From NCBI GenBank assembly GCA_904397845.1, contig CAJFOX010000034.1, positions 1 to 64,000 on the forward strand: 64,000 nucleotides of DNA, given 5' to 3'. The notes under the pieces were generated by a model. The model was not told the origin of the DNA. It saw only the letters and a list, made by a program, of their open reading frames with translations, and did not search any database. The DNA is from an uncultured Oscillospiraceae bacterium (lineage in GTDB: Bacteria > Bacillota > Clostridia > Oscillospirales > Ruminococcaceae). Below, piece after piece: positions 15,068-23,485 of the stretch (position 1 is its first letter; every line of letters begins with the position of its first letter). A program made the translations under genes and the position numbers.

Positions 15068-16969
15068 TCAGCTTCCGGTGCCGGAAGAAGTCTCCCCGCT
15101 TGCCTGGCGAAACAGGCGGATGCTCTTCTGGATACCGATCTGGTCAACCGTCCATCCCCAAACGGGATGACGGCGTTCGTTGTCGCGAATTTGTTGGTTG
15201 ATAGCCCAGGCCAAATCGTCAGATGGTTCATGAAGATACAGATCTACCATGGCGGGCAGGGCGGAAACAGAAAGATCCTCCAAGTAGTAGTAATCCACTT
15301 CAGTTTCAGTGCGGCCTGCCAGATAAGCGTTGACGTTGTATCTGGCTACGAAACCATCCATCGGGAACAGGGAAAGAAGGCAAATCATGACGATAACAGC
15401 AATTCCAGTACATTTGGCCAGCGGAAAGCGGCGCCAAAGACACCGCACTGCCAGGAAAACAAAGCAGATTCCGGCGGTTGCCATGAACCATAGGGTCAAT
15501 CCCCGTTTGATGCTCAGTCCGTAAACCTCCACATACAGCAGCATCCGTTTTACCGCAGAACAGAGGATGACGCCTCCGCCTGCACTTAACAGCAGTAGTT
15601 CCAGACGAACTACCATGTAAAGGCCGTGGCGATCCGTTTTGCAAAAGGCCATGGCGAAAAGGGCGACGAAGAAGATGAAAAACAAGGAGGCAGCCAGTTC
15701 AAAAAAGCCCTGGCGGGCATATTCAGCATAAGTGTATCCCCCGGGAAGGCTGCCCCTTTCTCCACCGAACAGATAGGCGAATTGAACAAAGGTAAAAGCC
15801 AGAACCGAAAGGTCGATCAGTCCTAAGAAAGGCACAGCGAACAGAGGATCCAGAAAGCGTTTACAGTTGACCGGATTGGGCTTTTTGGGAAGAGCGCCCC
15901 GGCAGTATAGCAGAGTAGCGGACAGAAAAATGCCGCCTAAAAAGCCGACGAGCAGATCCGAGAAAAGATGGGTCCAGTCAATGCGGAGCCATTGGACAAG
16001 GGCCTGCAATCCGGCGCGGAAAACGGCGTCGGCACTGGCAAACAGCCACAACAGCAGCGCAACTACCGGCAGCGCACACAAAATACCAAGAAAGATCTTC
16101 CAAAAATTCTTTGGCCGATTTCCTTCCTTGTCGCGTCCCCGCATGACCAGAAAAGGGAAATCCAGAAAGGACAGCGGCCCATCGACCAAATGCGCCCATA
16201 GGGTGCAGAAGGTTTCCCAAGAGAAAAAGGAGCGATACGGCATGCCGCCTAAAAGAGCCGTTTGTGCCGCCAGCAGGCAGAGGAAAAAGGGGACGGTGAT
16301 AAAGTGAGTAGAAGGACTGACGGTCAGGCAAAAACCGGCAGTGAGCATGATAATGGGGATGGTTATCAGCAGTGCCCCAGGAGAAAATGGGCGTTCGGAA
16401 TCGCGAAAATACCAAAAGCAGAACGCGCAATAAGAAACTGTCAGAATCAAAACAGAAAGACCGATATTTCCCCAGAGTACCAGCTCGGTAAAAAGGGCGC
16501 TGAACAAAACGGAAAACAGGACGGCCATCGAGCCTTTGGAAGTAAAGCTGCGCTTGGCAAGGTATTGGTAGTCTGCTCTCTGTTTACGGGGAAGCGGCTG
16601 GTAGTATCCGGGCGGAGGTATTCGGGTGTTTTGAGGCGCGGAAGGGGAGGCAAAGCCAGCGGTCCCGGCAGCGGCGGAGCTTTTTCTTCCCGCCGCTGGA
16701 ACAGTTCCGGGAGTTGGGGCGTCCGGTTGGGAGGCCGGAGGAGCCGCCGGACTTTTTGATGCGGCGGCCGGGCCGGTTTGTCGATTGGCCGAGTCCGGAT
16801 GCTCTCTTTTTTCCAAACTGGTCTTGCCGTCCTGGGCGAGCTGCTCATGCAGCGGTTCGGATGGGGGATGATACATAGGCGGCGTCTGGCCGGGCCGCCG
16901 CACCGGTGGGATATAAACCGGCGGTTTGGAAGAGGAAAGCGGTTTGTTTCCCGTGGGGTCTTGATTCAT
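15068..16969 (-). CDS. DUF4173/DUF4153 polytopic membrane protein
   Basis: A 633-residue protein with a cytoplasmic proline/serine-rich N-terminus (about 140 residues), around 12 membrane helices, and the DUF4173 tail, where RYNVNAYLAGR and LSVSALPAMVDLYLH are characteristic. The start is ATG 16969, with AGGAGGG 6 bases upstream, overlapping the stop of the HTH gene (ATGA), so the two are translationally coupled. DUF4173 proteins are frequently encoded with DUF2975 and YozG-like HTH genes, as here; function is unknown, perhaps envelope-related. The low-complexity N-terminus is unusually long. Confidence 0.87.
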   Translation of the reverse strand: MNQDPTGNKPLSSSKPPVYIPPVRRPGQTPPMYHPPSEPLHEQLAQDGKTSLEKREHPDSANRQTGPAAASKSPAAPPASQPDAPTPGTVPAAGRKSSAAAGTAGFASPSAPQNTRIPPPGYYQPLPRKQRADYQYLAKRSFTSKGSMAVLFSVLFSALFTELVLWGNIGLSVLILTVSYCAFCFWYFRDSERPFSPGALLITIPIIMLTAGFCLTVSPSTHFITVPFFLCLLAAQTALLGGMPYRSFFSWETFCTLWAHLVDGPLSFLDFPFLVMRGRDKEGNRPKNFWKIFLGILCALPVVALLLWLFASADAVFRAGLQALVQWLRIDWTHLFSDLLVGFLGGIFLSATLLYCRGALPKKPNPVNCKRFLDPLFAVPFLGLIDLSVLAFTFVQFAYLFGGERGSLPGGYTYAEYARQGFFELAASLFFIFFVALFAMAFCKTDRHGLYMVVRLELLLLSAGGGVILCSAVKRMLLYVEVYGLSIKRGLTLWFMATAGICFVFLAVRCLWRRFPLAKCTGIAVIVMICLLSLFPMDGFVARYNVNAYLAGRTETEVDYYYLEDLSVSALPAMVDLYLHEPSDDLAWAINQQIRDNERRHPVWGWTVDQIGIQKSIRLFRQASGETSSGTGS

Positions 16970-17196
16970 TGATTTCCCTCCTGACAATCGTTTTCTTCCG
17001 CATATTCCAGCAAATCTGCGGGCTGGCAATGTAGCGCACGGCACAATGCCTCCAGCGTGGAAAAACGGATGGCTTTTGCTTTATTGTTTTTTAAAATGGA
17101 CAAATTGGCCAGAGTAATCCCTACTTTCTCAGCCAACTGGGTAGCGGAGATCTTCCGCTGCGCCATGACGACGTCCAGGTTTACAATAATCGGCAC
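16966..17196 (-). CDS. YozG-like XRE/Cro HTH transcriptional regulator
   Basis: A 76-residue single-domain HTH protein: VVMAQRKISATQLAEKVGIT then LANLSILKNNKAKAIRFSTL and LCRALHCQPADLL, the compact YozG/HTH_26 pattern. It lies between DUF2975 (12 bases upstream) and DUF4173 (4-base overlap). The palindrome over the operon promoter is a natural autoregulatory site for it, which is inference. Confidence 0.92.
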   Translation of the reverse strand: MPIIVNLDVVMAQRKISATQLAEKVGITLANLSILKNNKAKAIRFSTLEALCRALHCQPADLLEYAEENDCQEGNQ

Positions 17197-17207
17197 AGTG
17201 GCACCTC

Positions 17208-17669
17208 CTAAATGGTCAGGTCGTTTTCTTCCTTATAAATGGCGGCCTGTCTGACAAGCTCGGACAGCACCAGCGCCAGGGCGGATAAAAACAAAAATGC
17301 CAGCCCCAGCATCGGCGCCAATAGCGAGGGTACGATCCCGGCTAAAAACAGGATCCCTACGACCAGGCAGCAGATCGAGACGCTCCTTACCCGGCGGGCA
17401 TTTTCCAGAGAAAAGGGATTGCCGCCGTTTACATTTACCAGAATTTTTCGTAGTTGCCAAATGACAGCTAGGCCCATAAAAGCGGAAGGGTACAATACCA
17501 GAAGAATGCGAATATAATCTGTTCCCAGGTCTTGCCAGAAAAGACTGCCGTAATAATCTAAAATCCATGGAAGAGCTGCTACAATCACGAGACCGGCAAA
17601 CAGCAGAACCCAGCAGAGTTTTTCCAAGAGGGAGCCCAGACTGCCTTTGCCCGTAATGCTGATTTTCAT
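17208..17669 (-). CDS. DUF2975 family membrane protein
   Basis: A 153-residue protein with four membrane helices and the DUF2975 landmark NGGNPFSLENARRVR near residue 80 (NPF). It is the first gene of the DUF2975/HTH/DUF4173 operon, with AAAGGAG 7 bases before ATG 17669. The family is regularly paired with YozG-like regulators; its function is unknown. Confidence 0.92.
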   Translation of the reverse strand: MKISITGKGSLGSLLEKLCWVLLFAGLVIVAALPWILDYYGSLFWQDLGTDYIRILLVLYPSAFMGLAVIWQLRKILVNVNGGNPFSLENARRVRSVSICCLVVGILFLAGIVPSLLAPMLGLAFLFLSALALVLSELVRQAAIYKEENDLTI

Positions 17670-17698
17670 ATGAATTCTCCTTTGGCAACGTTTTATTT

Positions 17699-17727
17699 AG
17701 TATATCAATATACTTATTGTTTGTCAA
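17699..17727 (-). promoter_or_regulatory. Strong sigma-A promoter with palindromic operator
   Basis: On the minus strand: TTGACA, 17 bases, TATACT. A perfect inverted repeat, AGTATAT-CA-ATATACT (17699-17714), covers the -10 and half the spacer, well placed for repression by the HTH protein encoded in the same operon. Confidence 0.8.
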
Positions 17728-18005
17728 TAAATATTATCTGTAATTCAATTATTTTTTATTGTGATTCAGAAATTTTTCTAAAATTTACAGAATAGAAATG
17801 TTCTTTTTGTCAAGACTATGTTATAATTATTTCACATAATGCCAAACATTGGTACATAAAACGTCCGGTGCACAAAAACACCTGGCGTTGTTAGAAACTG
17901 CCTTGCGGCTGGCCCATCCCTGAAGATACGCTGAAAATATGGCTGCAGGTTTGGAACGATACTGGTCCGGTAATGAAAAAGCCGGAAAGATTGTGAGGGA
18001 AATGT

Positions 18006-18680
18006 ATGAGTTGGCTGGACAAGTTAGAGCGAAAATTTGGGCGATGGGGCATTCCCAATCTGATGCTATACATTGTTATCACCATCGCAGCGGTCTTCAT
18101 TGGAGATGTGATTTTTTCGGTGAGGGGAGTCAGTCTAAGCAGTTATTTGGCGTTATTTACGCAAGCGGCGGTCCATGGACAGTTCTGGCGTTTTATTACT
18201 TTTATTTTTGTACCTCCTACTACGTCGATTATCTCGCTGTTTTTCTTTTTGTATTTTTACTATTTTCTGGGTAGTACACTGGAAAATGTCTGGGGGACAT
18301 TCCGTTTCAATCTATATTATCTGTTTGGATGGATTGGCGCGATCATTGCAGCGTTTTTTACAGGGTACGGTACCAGCACCTATTTAAACTTGTCGCTGTT
18401 TTTGGCGTTTGCGTTCCTGTTCCCAGATCACGAAATATTATTGTTCTTCTTCTTTCCGATCAAAATGAAGTATTTGGCTTATGTGGACTGGATTCTCTTT
18501 GGCATTCAGTTGATTTTTGGAGATTGGTCCACTAGAGCGGCGATTATCGCTTCTTTGATCAATTTTTTCCTGTTCTTCGGCGGTGATTTCATTCGTTTTT
18601 TGAAAAATGAAAAAAAATATGGCGCCCAGCGCCGCAATTTTCGCCGGGAAATGAAAAACAATCAAAATCGGTACTGGTAA
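18006..18680 (+). CDS. Rhomboid-like integral membrane protein, catalytic residues absent
   Basis: A 224-residue protein with six helices and rhomboid-fold landmarks: WRFITFIFVPP in the L1/TM2 area and LENVWGTFRFNLYYLFGWIG after helix 2-3. The GxSG serine motif expected next is replaced by TSTYLNLSLFLAFAF, and the catalytic histidine helix reads ASLINFFLFFGG with no His, so it is probably a pseudoprotease. The basic C-terminus is cytoplasmic. ATG 18006 follows GTGAGGGAAATGT. It is monocistronic with a strong terminator. Confidence 0.82.
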   Translation: MSWLDKLERKFGRWGIPNLMLYIVITIAAVFIGDVIFSVRGVSLSSYLALFTQAAVHGQFWRFITFIFVPPTTSIISLFFFLYFYYFLGSTLENVWGTFRFNLYYLFGWIGAIIAAFFTGYGTSTYLNLSLFLAFAFLFPDHEILLFFFFPIKMKYLAYVDWILFGIQLIFGDWSTRAAIIASLINFFLFFGGDFIRFLKNEKKYGAQRRNFRREMKNNQNRYW

Positions 18681-18685
18681 ACAAT

Positions 18686-18718
18686 AAAAAGGGGCTCGGC
18701 TGTGCCGGGCCCCTTTTT
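18686..18718 (+). terminator. Intrinsic terminator of the rhomboid-like gene
   Basis: A 15-bp stem with one G-T pair (AAAAAGGGGCTCGGC/GCCGGGCCCCTTTTT) and a TGT loop. Confidence 0.9.
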
Positions 18719-18827
18719 ATTGTTGTTTTTGTTATGAATGTGGGTTTGCTTTCGGTGTCAGAGCAGTCTGCATCAGGCGAAATGACGCCAATACCGTTAG
18801 AATGGCGCCCCAACAAGAATGAAAGAA

Positions 18828-18863
18828 ATCCCCTTTGGGCGCGCACGCGCACCCAAAGGGGAT
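18828..18863 (-). terminator. Large inverted repeat, minus-strand terminator-like
   Basis: ATCCCCTTTGGG pairs with CCCAAAGGGGAT (12 bp), and the 12-base interior CGCGCACGCGCA can pair further. On the minus strand it is followed by TTTCTTTC. No minus-strand gene precedes it, so it may be a relic or a small RNA end. Confidence 0.4.
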
Positions 18864-19043
18864 GAAAATACAGAGACATCCTTTCTTCAGGAGGGAGGGC
18901 CTTTTGAGTAGCACCAGACAAATCGGGGTCATAAGATGAAGAAGGCCTCGATTACGATGCAAAGCACAAGCGCGGCCAGTTTTTTGGTGGCCGAAGAGGC
19001 CCGTGAATAGCCGGAAAGCGAAAGCTGCGCATTCAATAGCACC

Positions 19044-19067
19044 ATGCCGCGCCATTTGGCGCGGCAT
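19044..19067 (-). terminator. Perfect 11-bp inverted repeat after the aldo/keto reductase
   Basis: ATGCCGCGCCA and TGGCGCGGCAT around a TT centre, 15 bases after the reductase stop. There is no T tract, so termination is uncertain; 3'-end protection is another possibility. Confidence 0.5.
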
Positions 19068-19081
19068 GGAATTGCATCGGT

Positions 19082-20200
19082 TTATTCAGCGTAAATTTCT
19101 TCTTTGATACGGGCGAGTTCTGCCGGGATGTCAATAGACTGCGGGCATTTATCACAGCAAGCCCGGCAGTTGACACAGGCATCTGCCCTGGCGCCTGCGG
19201 GGATTTCCTCGTATTTTTTGCGAACCTGTGCCGTCGTATGGTGGCTGGCCCGGTAGTTATACGCGGCAAATACGGCGGGGATATCCACTCCGGCAGGGCA
19301 ATCCATGCAATAGCGGCAGCCGGTGCAGGGCACAGTTGGAATAGCGTTAAGTTCCCGGATCGCGTCGTCAATCACCGCTGACTCTTTCTCGGACAAGGGG
19401 GGCAGGGTATTGAATAGGCTGACATTTTCTACGAATTGTTCCAAAGAAGAGGAACCGGTCAGCACCACTTTAACGTTAGGCTTGGATAAAAGCCACTGAT
19501 AAGCCCAAGAGACCATGGAACGCTCCGGTGCAGCTTTTTGGAACACTTCCTGCGTGCTGGGCGTCAAAGTAGCCAGGTATCCGCCGCGGACCGGCTCCAT
19601 GACAAAGCAGGGAATCCCTTTTTTCTCCAGCACTTCATAAAAGCCCTTGGCATTCTGCTTATCCCAGTCCAGGTAGTTTAATTGCAGCTGAACGAAATCC
19701 CATTCGGCGGCTTCCACCATTTCTTCCAGCAATGGCAGATTGCCGTGGAAAGAAAAGCCGATAGCCTTTGCGGAGCCTTCCTTCTTTTTCTGCTTCATAA
19801 ACTCGACCAGCCCTAAGTCTTTTGCCATTTTCCAGTGCTCATCGTTCATGGAATGCATAAAATAAAAATCGAAATAGCTGGTCCGGCAGCGCTGCAACTG
19901 ATCTTGGAAGATTTTTTCCATATCAGCCGGCTCTTTGCAATACCAGATGGGGAGCTTATTGGTCAAAAAATAGCTTTCCCGGGGGTATTTGGCAAGGGCT
20001 TTGCCAAGAAAATACTGCGATTCGCCATTGTGATACATATATGCGGTATCAAAATAGTTGACGCCGTTTTTCATTGCGTAATCCACGATTTTCTGCGCAT
20101 GGGCATAATCGATGGTATCATTATCCGTTGGCAGACGCATACAGCCAAGGCCCAGCTGCGGAATACTGACGCCCAATTTTTCCAACAAATTGTGTTTCAT
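19082..20200 (-). CDS. Aldo/keto reductase with C-terminal 2x[4Fe-4S] ferredoxin domain
   Basis: A 372-residue oxidoreductase. The AKR barrel shows FDTAYMYHNGESQ (Asp and Tyr of the tetrad), LTNKLP (Lys) and FYFMHSMND (His). After about residue 285 a ferredoxin domain carries CTGCRYCMDCPAGVDI and CVNCRACCDKCPQSIDI. This fused AKR type is common in anaerobic Clostridia; the substrate is unknown, and electrons may come from ferredoxin as well as NAD(P)H. I use ATG 20200; a GTG nine bases upstream is closer to the AGGA and is a fair alternative. It is monocistronic. Confidence 0.92.
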   Translation of the reverse strand: MKHNLLEKLGVSIPQLGLGCMRLPTDNDTIDYAHAQKIVDYAMKNGVNYFDTAYMYHNGESQYFLGKALAKYPRESYFLTNKLPIWYCKEPADMEKIFQDQLQRCRTSYFDFYFMHSMNDEHWKMAKDLGLVEFMKQKKKEGSAKAIGFSFHGNLPLLEEMVEAAEWDFVQLQLNYLDWDKQNAKGFYEVLEKKGIPCFVMEPVRGGYLATLTPSTQEVFQKAAPERSMVSWAYQWLLSKPNVKVVLTGSSSLEQFVENVSLFNTLPPLSEKESAVIDDAIRELNAIPTVPCTGCRYCMDCPAGVDIPAVFAAYNYRASHHTTAQVRKKYEEIPAGARADACVNCRACCDKCPQSIDIPAELARIKEEIYAE

Positions 20201-20649
20201 GTGGTTCACCAGTCCTTTCCAGATCGATCCTTTTTCCTCCCATTGATTGAAACCATTATAACAGCAAACCGATTGATTTGCAAACCATGGGCAAATAGCT
20301 GTAAATAGGATAACACATGGAGTTGGCTCCAGGTCAAGTCTCTTTTGAAAATTACTTACTGCAAGAAAATCGGAAGGCTGCCAATTCGCTTGGGATATGA
20401 CCAAATTGTAAAAATCGGCTCATTTTATTTGACGTTTTCCGACAGATGATTTAGAATATACCCGTATTATGCCTTGTATCAGCGAAATCGGGGCTGGAAT
20501 GTGCCAGGCTTTTTTGACGTAAGGCTTTTTCCCTGTGCGATGAATCAGGCTTTCCAAGAAAAGCGAAGAAACCACTTGGCGAACGCCTTTTTCCTGATAC
20601 TTGTAATACCAATTTGAAAAGCCTGAACGGCTGTTGCAAGGGGATCTTT
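20201..20649. other. Intergenic region with a long rpe leader
   Basis: Holds the aldo/keto reductase upstream region and, on the plus strand, the rpe promoter plus a leader of about 185 bases. I recognise no riboswitch or gene in it. Confidence 0.5.
20429..20457 (+). promoter_or_regulatory. Sigma-A promoter upstream of rpe
   Basis: TTGACG, 17 bases, TAGAAT. It would serve rpe and perhaps the Rnf-like cluster 75 bases further on. Confidence 0.6.
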
Positions 20650-21321
20650 ATGCTGCAAATTTCACCTTCTATCTTATCCGCAGATTTTTCCAGGTTGGAG
20701 CGGGAAGTCGCCGATGTAGAGGCCGGCGGCGCGCATATGCTTCATATCGATGTAATGGACGGGCATTTTGTTCCGAATATCTCGTTTGGCGCCTGTGTTG
20801 TCTCGTCGCTGCGCCCGAAAACGCAGTTGTTTTTTGACGTTCATCTGATGATCAGTGATCCGTTGGCTTATGCTCCTTCTTTTGCCAAAGCGGGTGCGGA
20901 TATGATTACTTTTCATTACGAGTCGGATGCGGACGCTCGGAAAACCATCGATGTGATCCGTGGATTGGGCCTCAAGGTGGGAATGGCTGTAAAACCGGGG
21001 ACAGATGTATCTGTGCTGGAGCCATTTTTGCCCCAGCTGGATCTGGCGTTGGTAATGACGGTTGAGCCGGGGTTCGGAGGGCAGAAATTTATGCCGCAGA
21101 TGATGCCCAAGGTGGAATATCTCCGCCGATGGGCGCAGAAAACCCATGATTCCCTTTGGATTCAAGTAGACGGCGGGATCGACGCTGTCACGGCCGGGAC
21201 GGCGGCAGCGGCTGGAGCGGATGTGCTGGTGGCCGGATCAGCGGTGTTTGGCGCTGCGGACCGGCAGGATGCCATTGAAGCCATTTTGCGTAGCGCTTCA
21301 TCTGTAGGAAGGACAGTCTGA
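20650..21321 (+). CDS. rpe: Ribulose-phosphate 3-epimerase
   Basis: Interconverts ribulose 5-phosphate and xylulose 5-phosphate in the pentose phosphate pathway. A 223-residue TIM barrel with all signatures: SPSILSADFSRLE, HIDVMDGHFVPNISFG, DVHLMI, TVEPGFGGQKF and QVDGGI (metal and acid residues in HID, DVH and VDGG). ATG 20650 follows AAGGGGATCTTT. In many Firmicutes rpe lies by rsgA; here it heads a block leading into the Rnf-like genes. Confidence 0.97.
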   Translation: MLQISPSILSADFSRLEREVADVEAGGAHMLHIDVMDGHFVPNISFGACVVSSLRPKTQLFFDVHLMISDPLAYAPSFAKAGADMITFHYESDADARKTIDVIRGLGLKVGMAVKPGTDVSVLEPFLPQLDLALVMTVEPGFGGQKFMPQMMPKVEYLRRWAQKTHDSLWIQVDGGIDAVTAGTAAAAGADVLVAGSAVFGAADRQDAIEAILRSASSVGRTV

Positions 21322-21395
21322 GAATCGGAAGCAGAGACGTTGTTTTTTGACCGGTAGGAGCAAGAGGGAAAGTTTTTCCCAATAAAAGAGAAAGG

Positions 21396-22469
21396 GTGAA
21401 GTGGGTGGCAGGAAATTTTACCCGCGGAATCATTTTGGAACAACGCAAGGAACCGGCCCTGCGCCGGAAGCTGCGCACCTTTTTAAATTCAAACTATGCG
21501 GGGATGCTGTTCGAAAGCGATTTGCCTTATGACGGCGCAGCGCTTTCCGGCGAACAGATCATCGAAATTGCGCGCCTTGCCCGGATTGTCGACGAGCGGG
21601 ACGGGCTGTTTTTGCATGAGAAATTGACAAAAGCACATCAGATGAAGGTGAAGGTCGCTGTGGGAGACGCCATCGATGATGAGCCTTATGTATCCAGCCA
21701 GCTCAATCCGCTGCTTTTTTTGGAAAAAGAGGCAGGAGAAGGTTTGCGGCTAGCGGCAAAGGCTGTGGGCAATCCCAAGATTTATTTTGCCATTTATAAA
21801 AATTTAAGCGACGTAGACCTGAAAATAAAGATCCCGAAAAATATTGACGGGGTGGAAATCCGCCGGATCCATGGACGCTATCCCGCTGAGTTTCGGACGA
21901 TGGACGATTTTGACAGTGACGGACCGGCTGTGCTGATCGGCATTTGCAGCCTGATCCATCTGTATCGCGCGGTATATGAGCATCGTATCCAGTCCACCTG
22001 TTTCGTAACGGTGGCGGGAACCTGCGTGGCCAATCCGACCAATCTGGAAGTTTCTATCGGCATGACGCCGACTCAGTTGTTCGAACGATGCGGCCTGGCT
22101 GAAGAACCGGGCTATGTCGTCATTGGAGGAAGCATGACCGGTGAGGTCTGTGAAGATCCGGACAGTTATCCGATAGGGACGATGTCCCGGGCTGTTCTGG
22201 CTTTGCGGGATGAAGAAAAAAAGCGCAGGTACCAGTGTATTGGCTGCGGCCGCTGCGCTGAAGTCTGCCCGGAAAACCTGACTCCGTTTTACATCAACCG
22301 CTATATTGAGCTGGGTAAATATGAGGCGCTGGCCTTTTATGATATTCATCGTTGCATCGGCTGCGGGACCTGCTCTTATATCTGCCCTTCTAAAATCGAT
22401 ATTGCCGAAAATATTAAGCTGGCAAAAATGGAGATCAAGCGGCGGCGCCATGTGAAGGAGGATGATTGA
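21396..22469 (+). CDS. rnfC: RnfC-like subunit, N-terminally reduced, altered nucleotide site
   Basis: A 357-residue homologue of RnfC, the ferredoxin:NAD+ oxidoreductase subunit that normally carries NADH and FMN sites (about 430 residues). The C-terminal two thirds are convincing: an SLBB-like stretch (CVANPTNLEVSIGMTPTQLF, VVIGGSMTGE) and two intact cluster motifs, CIGCGRCAEVCPENLTP and CIGCGTCSYICPSKIDI. The N-terminal barrel-sandwich domain is missing, and the nucleotide loop that in canonical RnfC reads about GLGGATFPTHVKL aligns here with DERDGLFLHEKLT, losing its glycines; CEPY becomes DEPY. GTG 21396 is assumed. It is followed directly by rnfD-, rnfE- and rnfA-like genes. Confidence 0.85.
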   Translation: MKWVAGNFTRGIILEQRKEPALRRKLRTFLNSNYAGMLFESDLPYDGAALSGEQIIEIARLARIVDERDGLFLHEKLTKAHQMKVKVAVGDAIDDEPYVSSQLNPLLFLEKEAGEGLRLAAKAVGNPKIYFAIYKNLSDVDLKIKIPKNIDGVEIRRIHGRYPAEFRTMDDFDSDGPAVLIGICSLIHLYRAVYEHRIQSTCFVTVAGTCVANPTNLEVSIGMTPTQLFERCGLAEEPGYVVIGGSMTGEVCEDPDSYPIGTMSRAVLALRDEEKKRRYQCIGCGRCAEVCPENLTPFYINRYIELGKYEALAFYDIHRCIGCGTCSYICPSKIDIAENIKLAKMEIKRRRHVKEDD

Positions 22470-22471
22470 CC

Positions 22472-23485
22472 GTGCTGCAATATAAACCGATAGCGCCATA
22501 CGTGCGAAACCGCGATACTGCTTTCGCTGTCATGATGGATGTGGTCATCGCCCTGCTGCCGTTGTATTTCATGGCATTTTACTTTTTTGGTTTAAGAGCC
22601 CTGCTGCTGGGACTGGCTTCTACGGCAGCGGCAGTGGTTAGCGATTTTGTCTGCATCCTGCTGGAAGGCAAAAGGCCTTATCTGCGGGATATTTCGTCAG
22701 TGGTTACCGGTATGATTCTGCCGCTGCTGATGTCTGCGGCAACGCCTTATTATGTGGTGGTATCCGCTTCGGTATTTGCCATTGTGTTTGTCAAACATGT
22801 ATTCGGCGGAGTAGGGCAGAGTGCGTTTAATCCCGCGGCTGCAGGATTTGCCTTTGCGGCGGCCTGCTGGCCTACCCAGGTCTTTTCCTATCCTGTTCCT
22901 TTTGCTGAGCTGGAACCTTTTGGAAGCGTTTCGGCAACGCTTTCCAACGGCCCGGCCTGGAACCTTTTTCAGGGCGGGGTACCAACCAACGATATTTGGG
23001 ATCTCCTGCTGGGCAGGTTTTTAGGGCCTATGGGACTTACCAATATTCTGGTGCTGGCGGCCTGCCTGTTTTATCTGCTGTTCCGCGGAGCAATCAGTTG
23101 GCAGGCTCCCGCGGCTTTTTTTGGAATTATGGTTCTGTCGATGCTTTTATTCCCCCGAATTCCGGAAAGCGGCCCCATGTCGCTGGTGTATGAAGCAACG
23201 ACCGGAATGTGGGTATTTGGAGGGATTTTTATGCTCAACGAGCCGGGGACCCTTCCGAAACGCTCCAGTTCCCGCTTGGCCTATGGCGCGTTGGCGGCTG
23301 TTTTTACGATTTTGTTCCAGCAGTTTGGCCGGGTGGAGCAGACATTTGCTTTTGCACTGCTTTTGACGAATGTGTTCAGCTTTACGCTGGACCGGTACAG
23401 CGAACGGCTTCTGCGCCGGTTAAGGAGGGTTTACCTTGCAACGAGAACGAAACTTAGTGAAAAGAAAACTGCGCAAAGAGCTTGA
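22472..23485 (+). CDS. rnfD: RnfD-like membrane subunit
   Basis: A 337-residue NqrB/RnfD-family protein with about nine helices. HVFGGVGQSAFNPAAAGFAF matches the family core. The covalent-FMN threonine motif (canonical S-G/A-A-T) is plausibly kept as SVSATL near residue 150. The C-terminal TDPVT-like stretch is altered to NEPGT. The GTG at 22472 is chosen because AAGGAGG lies 10 bases upstream; it begins just after the rnfC stop. It overlaps the next gene by 50 bases. Confidence 0.88.
   Translation: MLQYKPIAPYVRNRDTAFAVMMDVVIALLPLYFMAFYFFGLRALLLGLASTAAAVVSDFVCILLEGKRPYLRDISSVVTGMILPLLMSAATPYYVVVSASVFAIVFVKHVFGGVGQSAFNPAAAGFAFAAACWPTQVFSYPVPFAELEPFGSVSATLSNGPAWNLFQGGVPTNDIWDLLLGRFLGPMGLTNILVLAACLFYLLFRGAISWQAPAAFFGIMVLSMLLFPRIPESGPMSLVYEATTGMWVFGGIFMLNEPGTLPKRSSSRLAYGALAAVFTILFQQFGRVEQTFAFALLLTNVFSFTLDRYSERLLRRLRRVYLATRTKLSEKKTAQRA

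Larger units (their letters stand above)
18719..19081. other. Gene-free stretch with two strong palindromes
   Basis: I see no convincing gene in these 363 bases. A 111-codon minus-strand frame (18732-19067) exists but has no ribosome binding site and an arginine/cysteine-rich product typical of noise. The stretch holds two inverted repeats listed separately. Confidence 0.6.

Noticed and set aside
18732..19067. 111-codon minus-strand frame
   Set aside because: No ribosome binding site, passes through two palindromes, and its composition is not protein-like.
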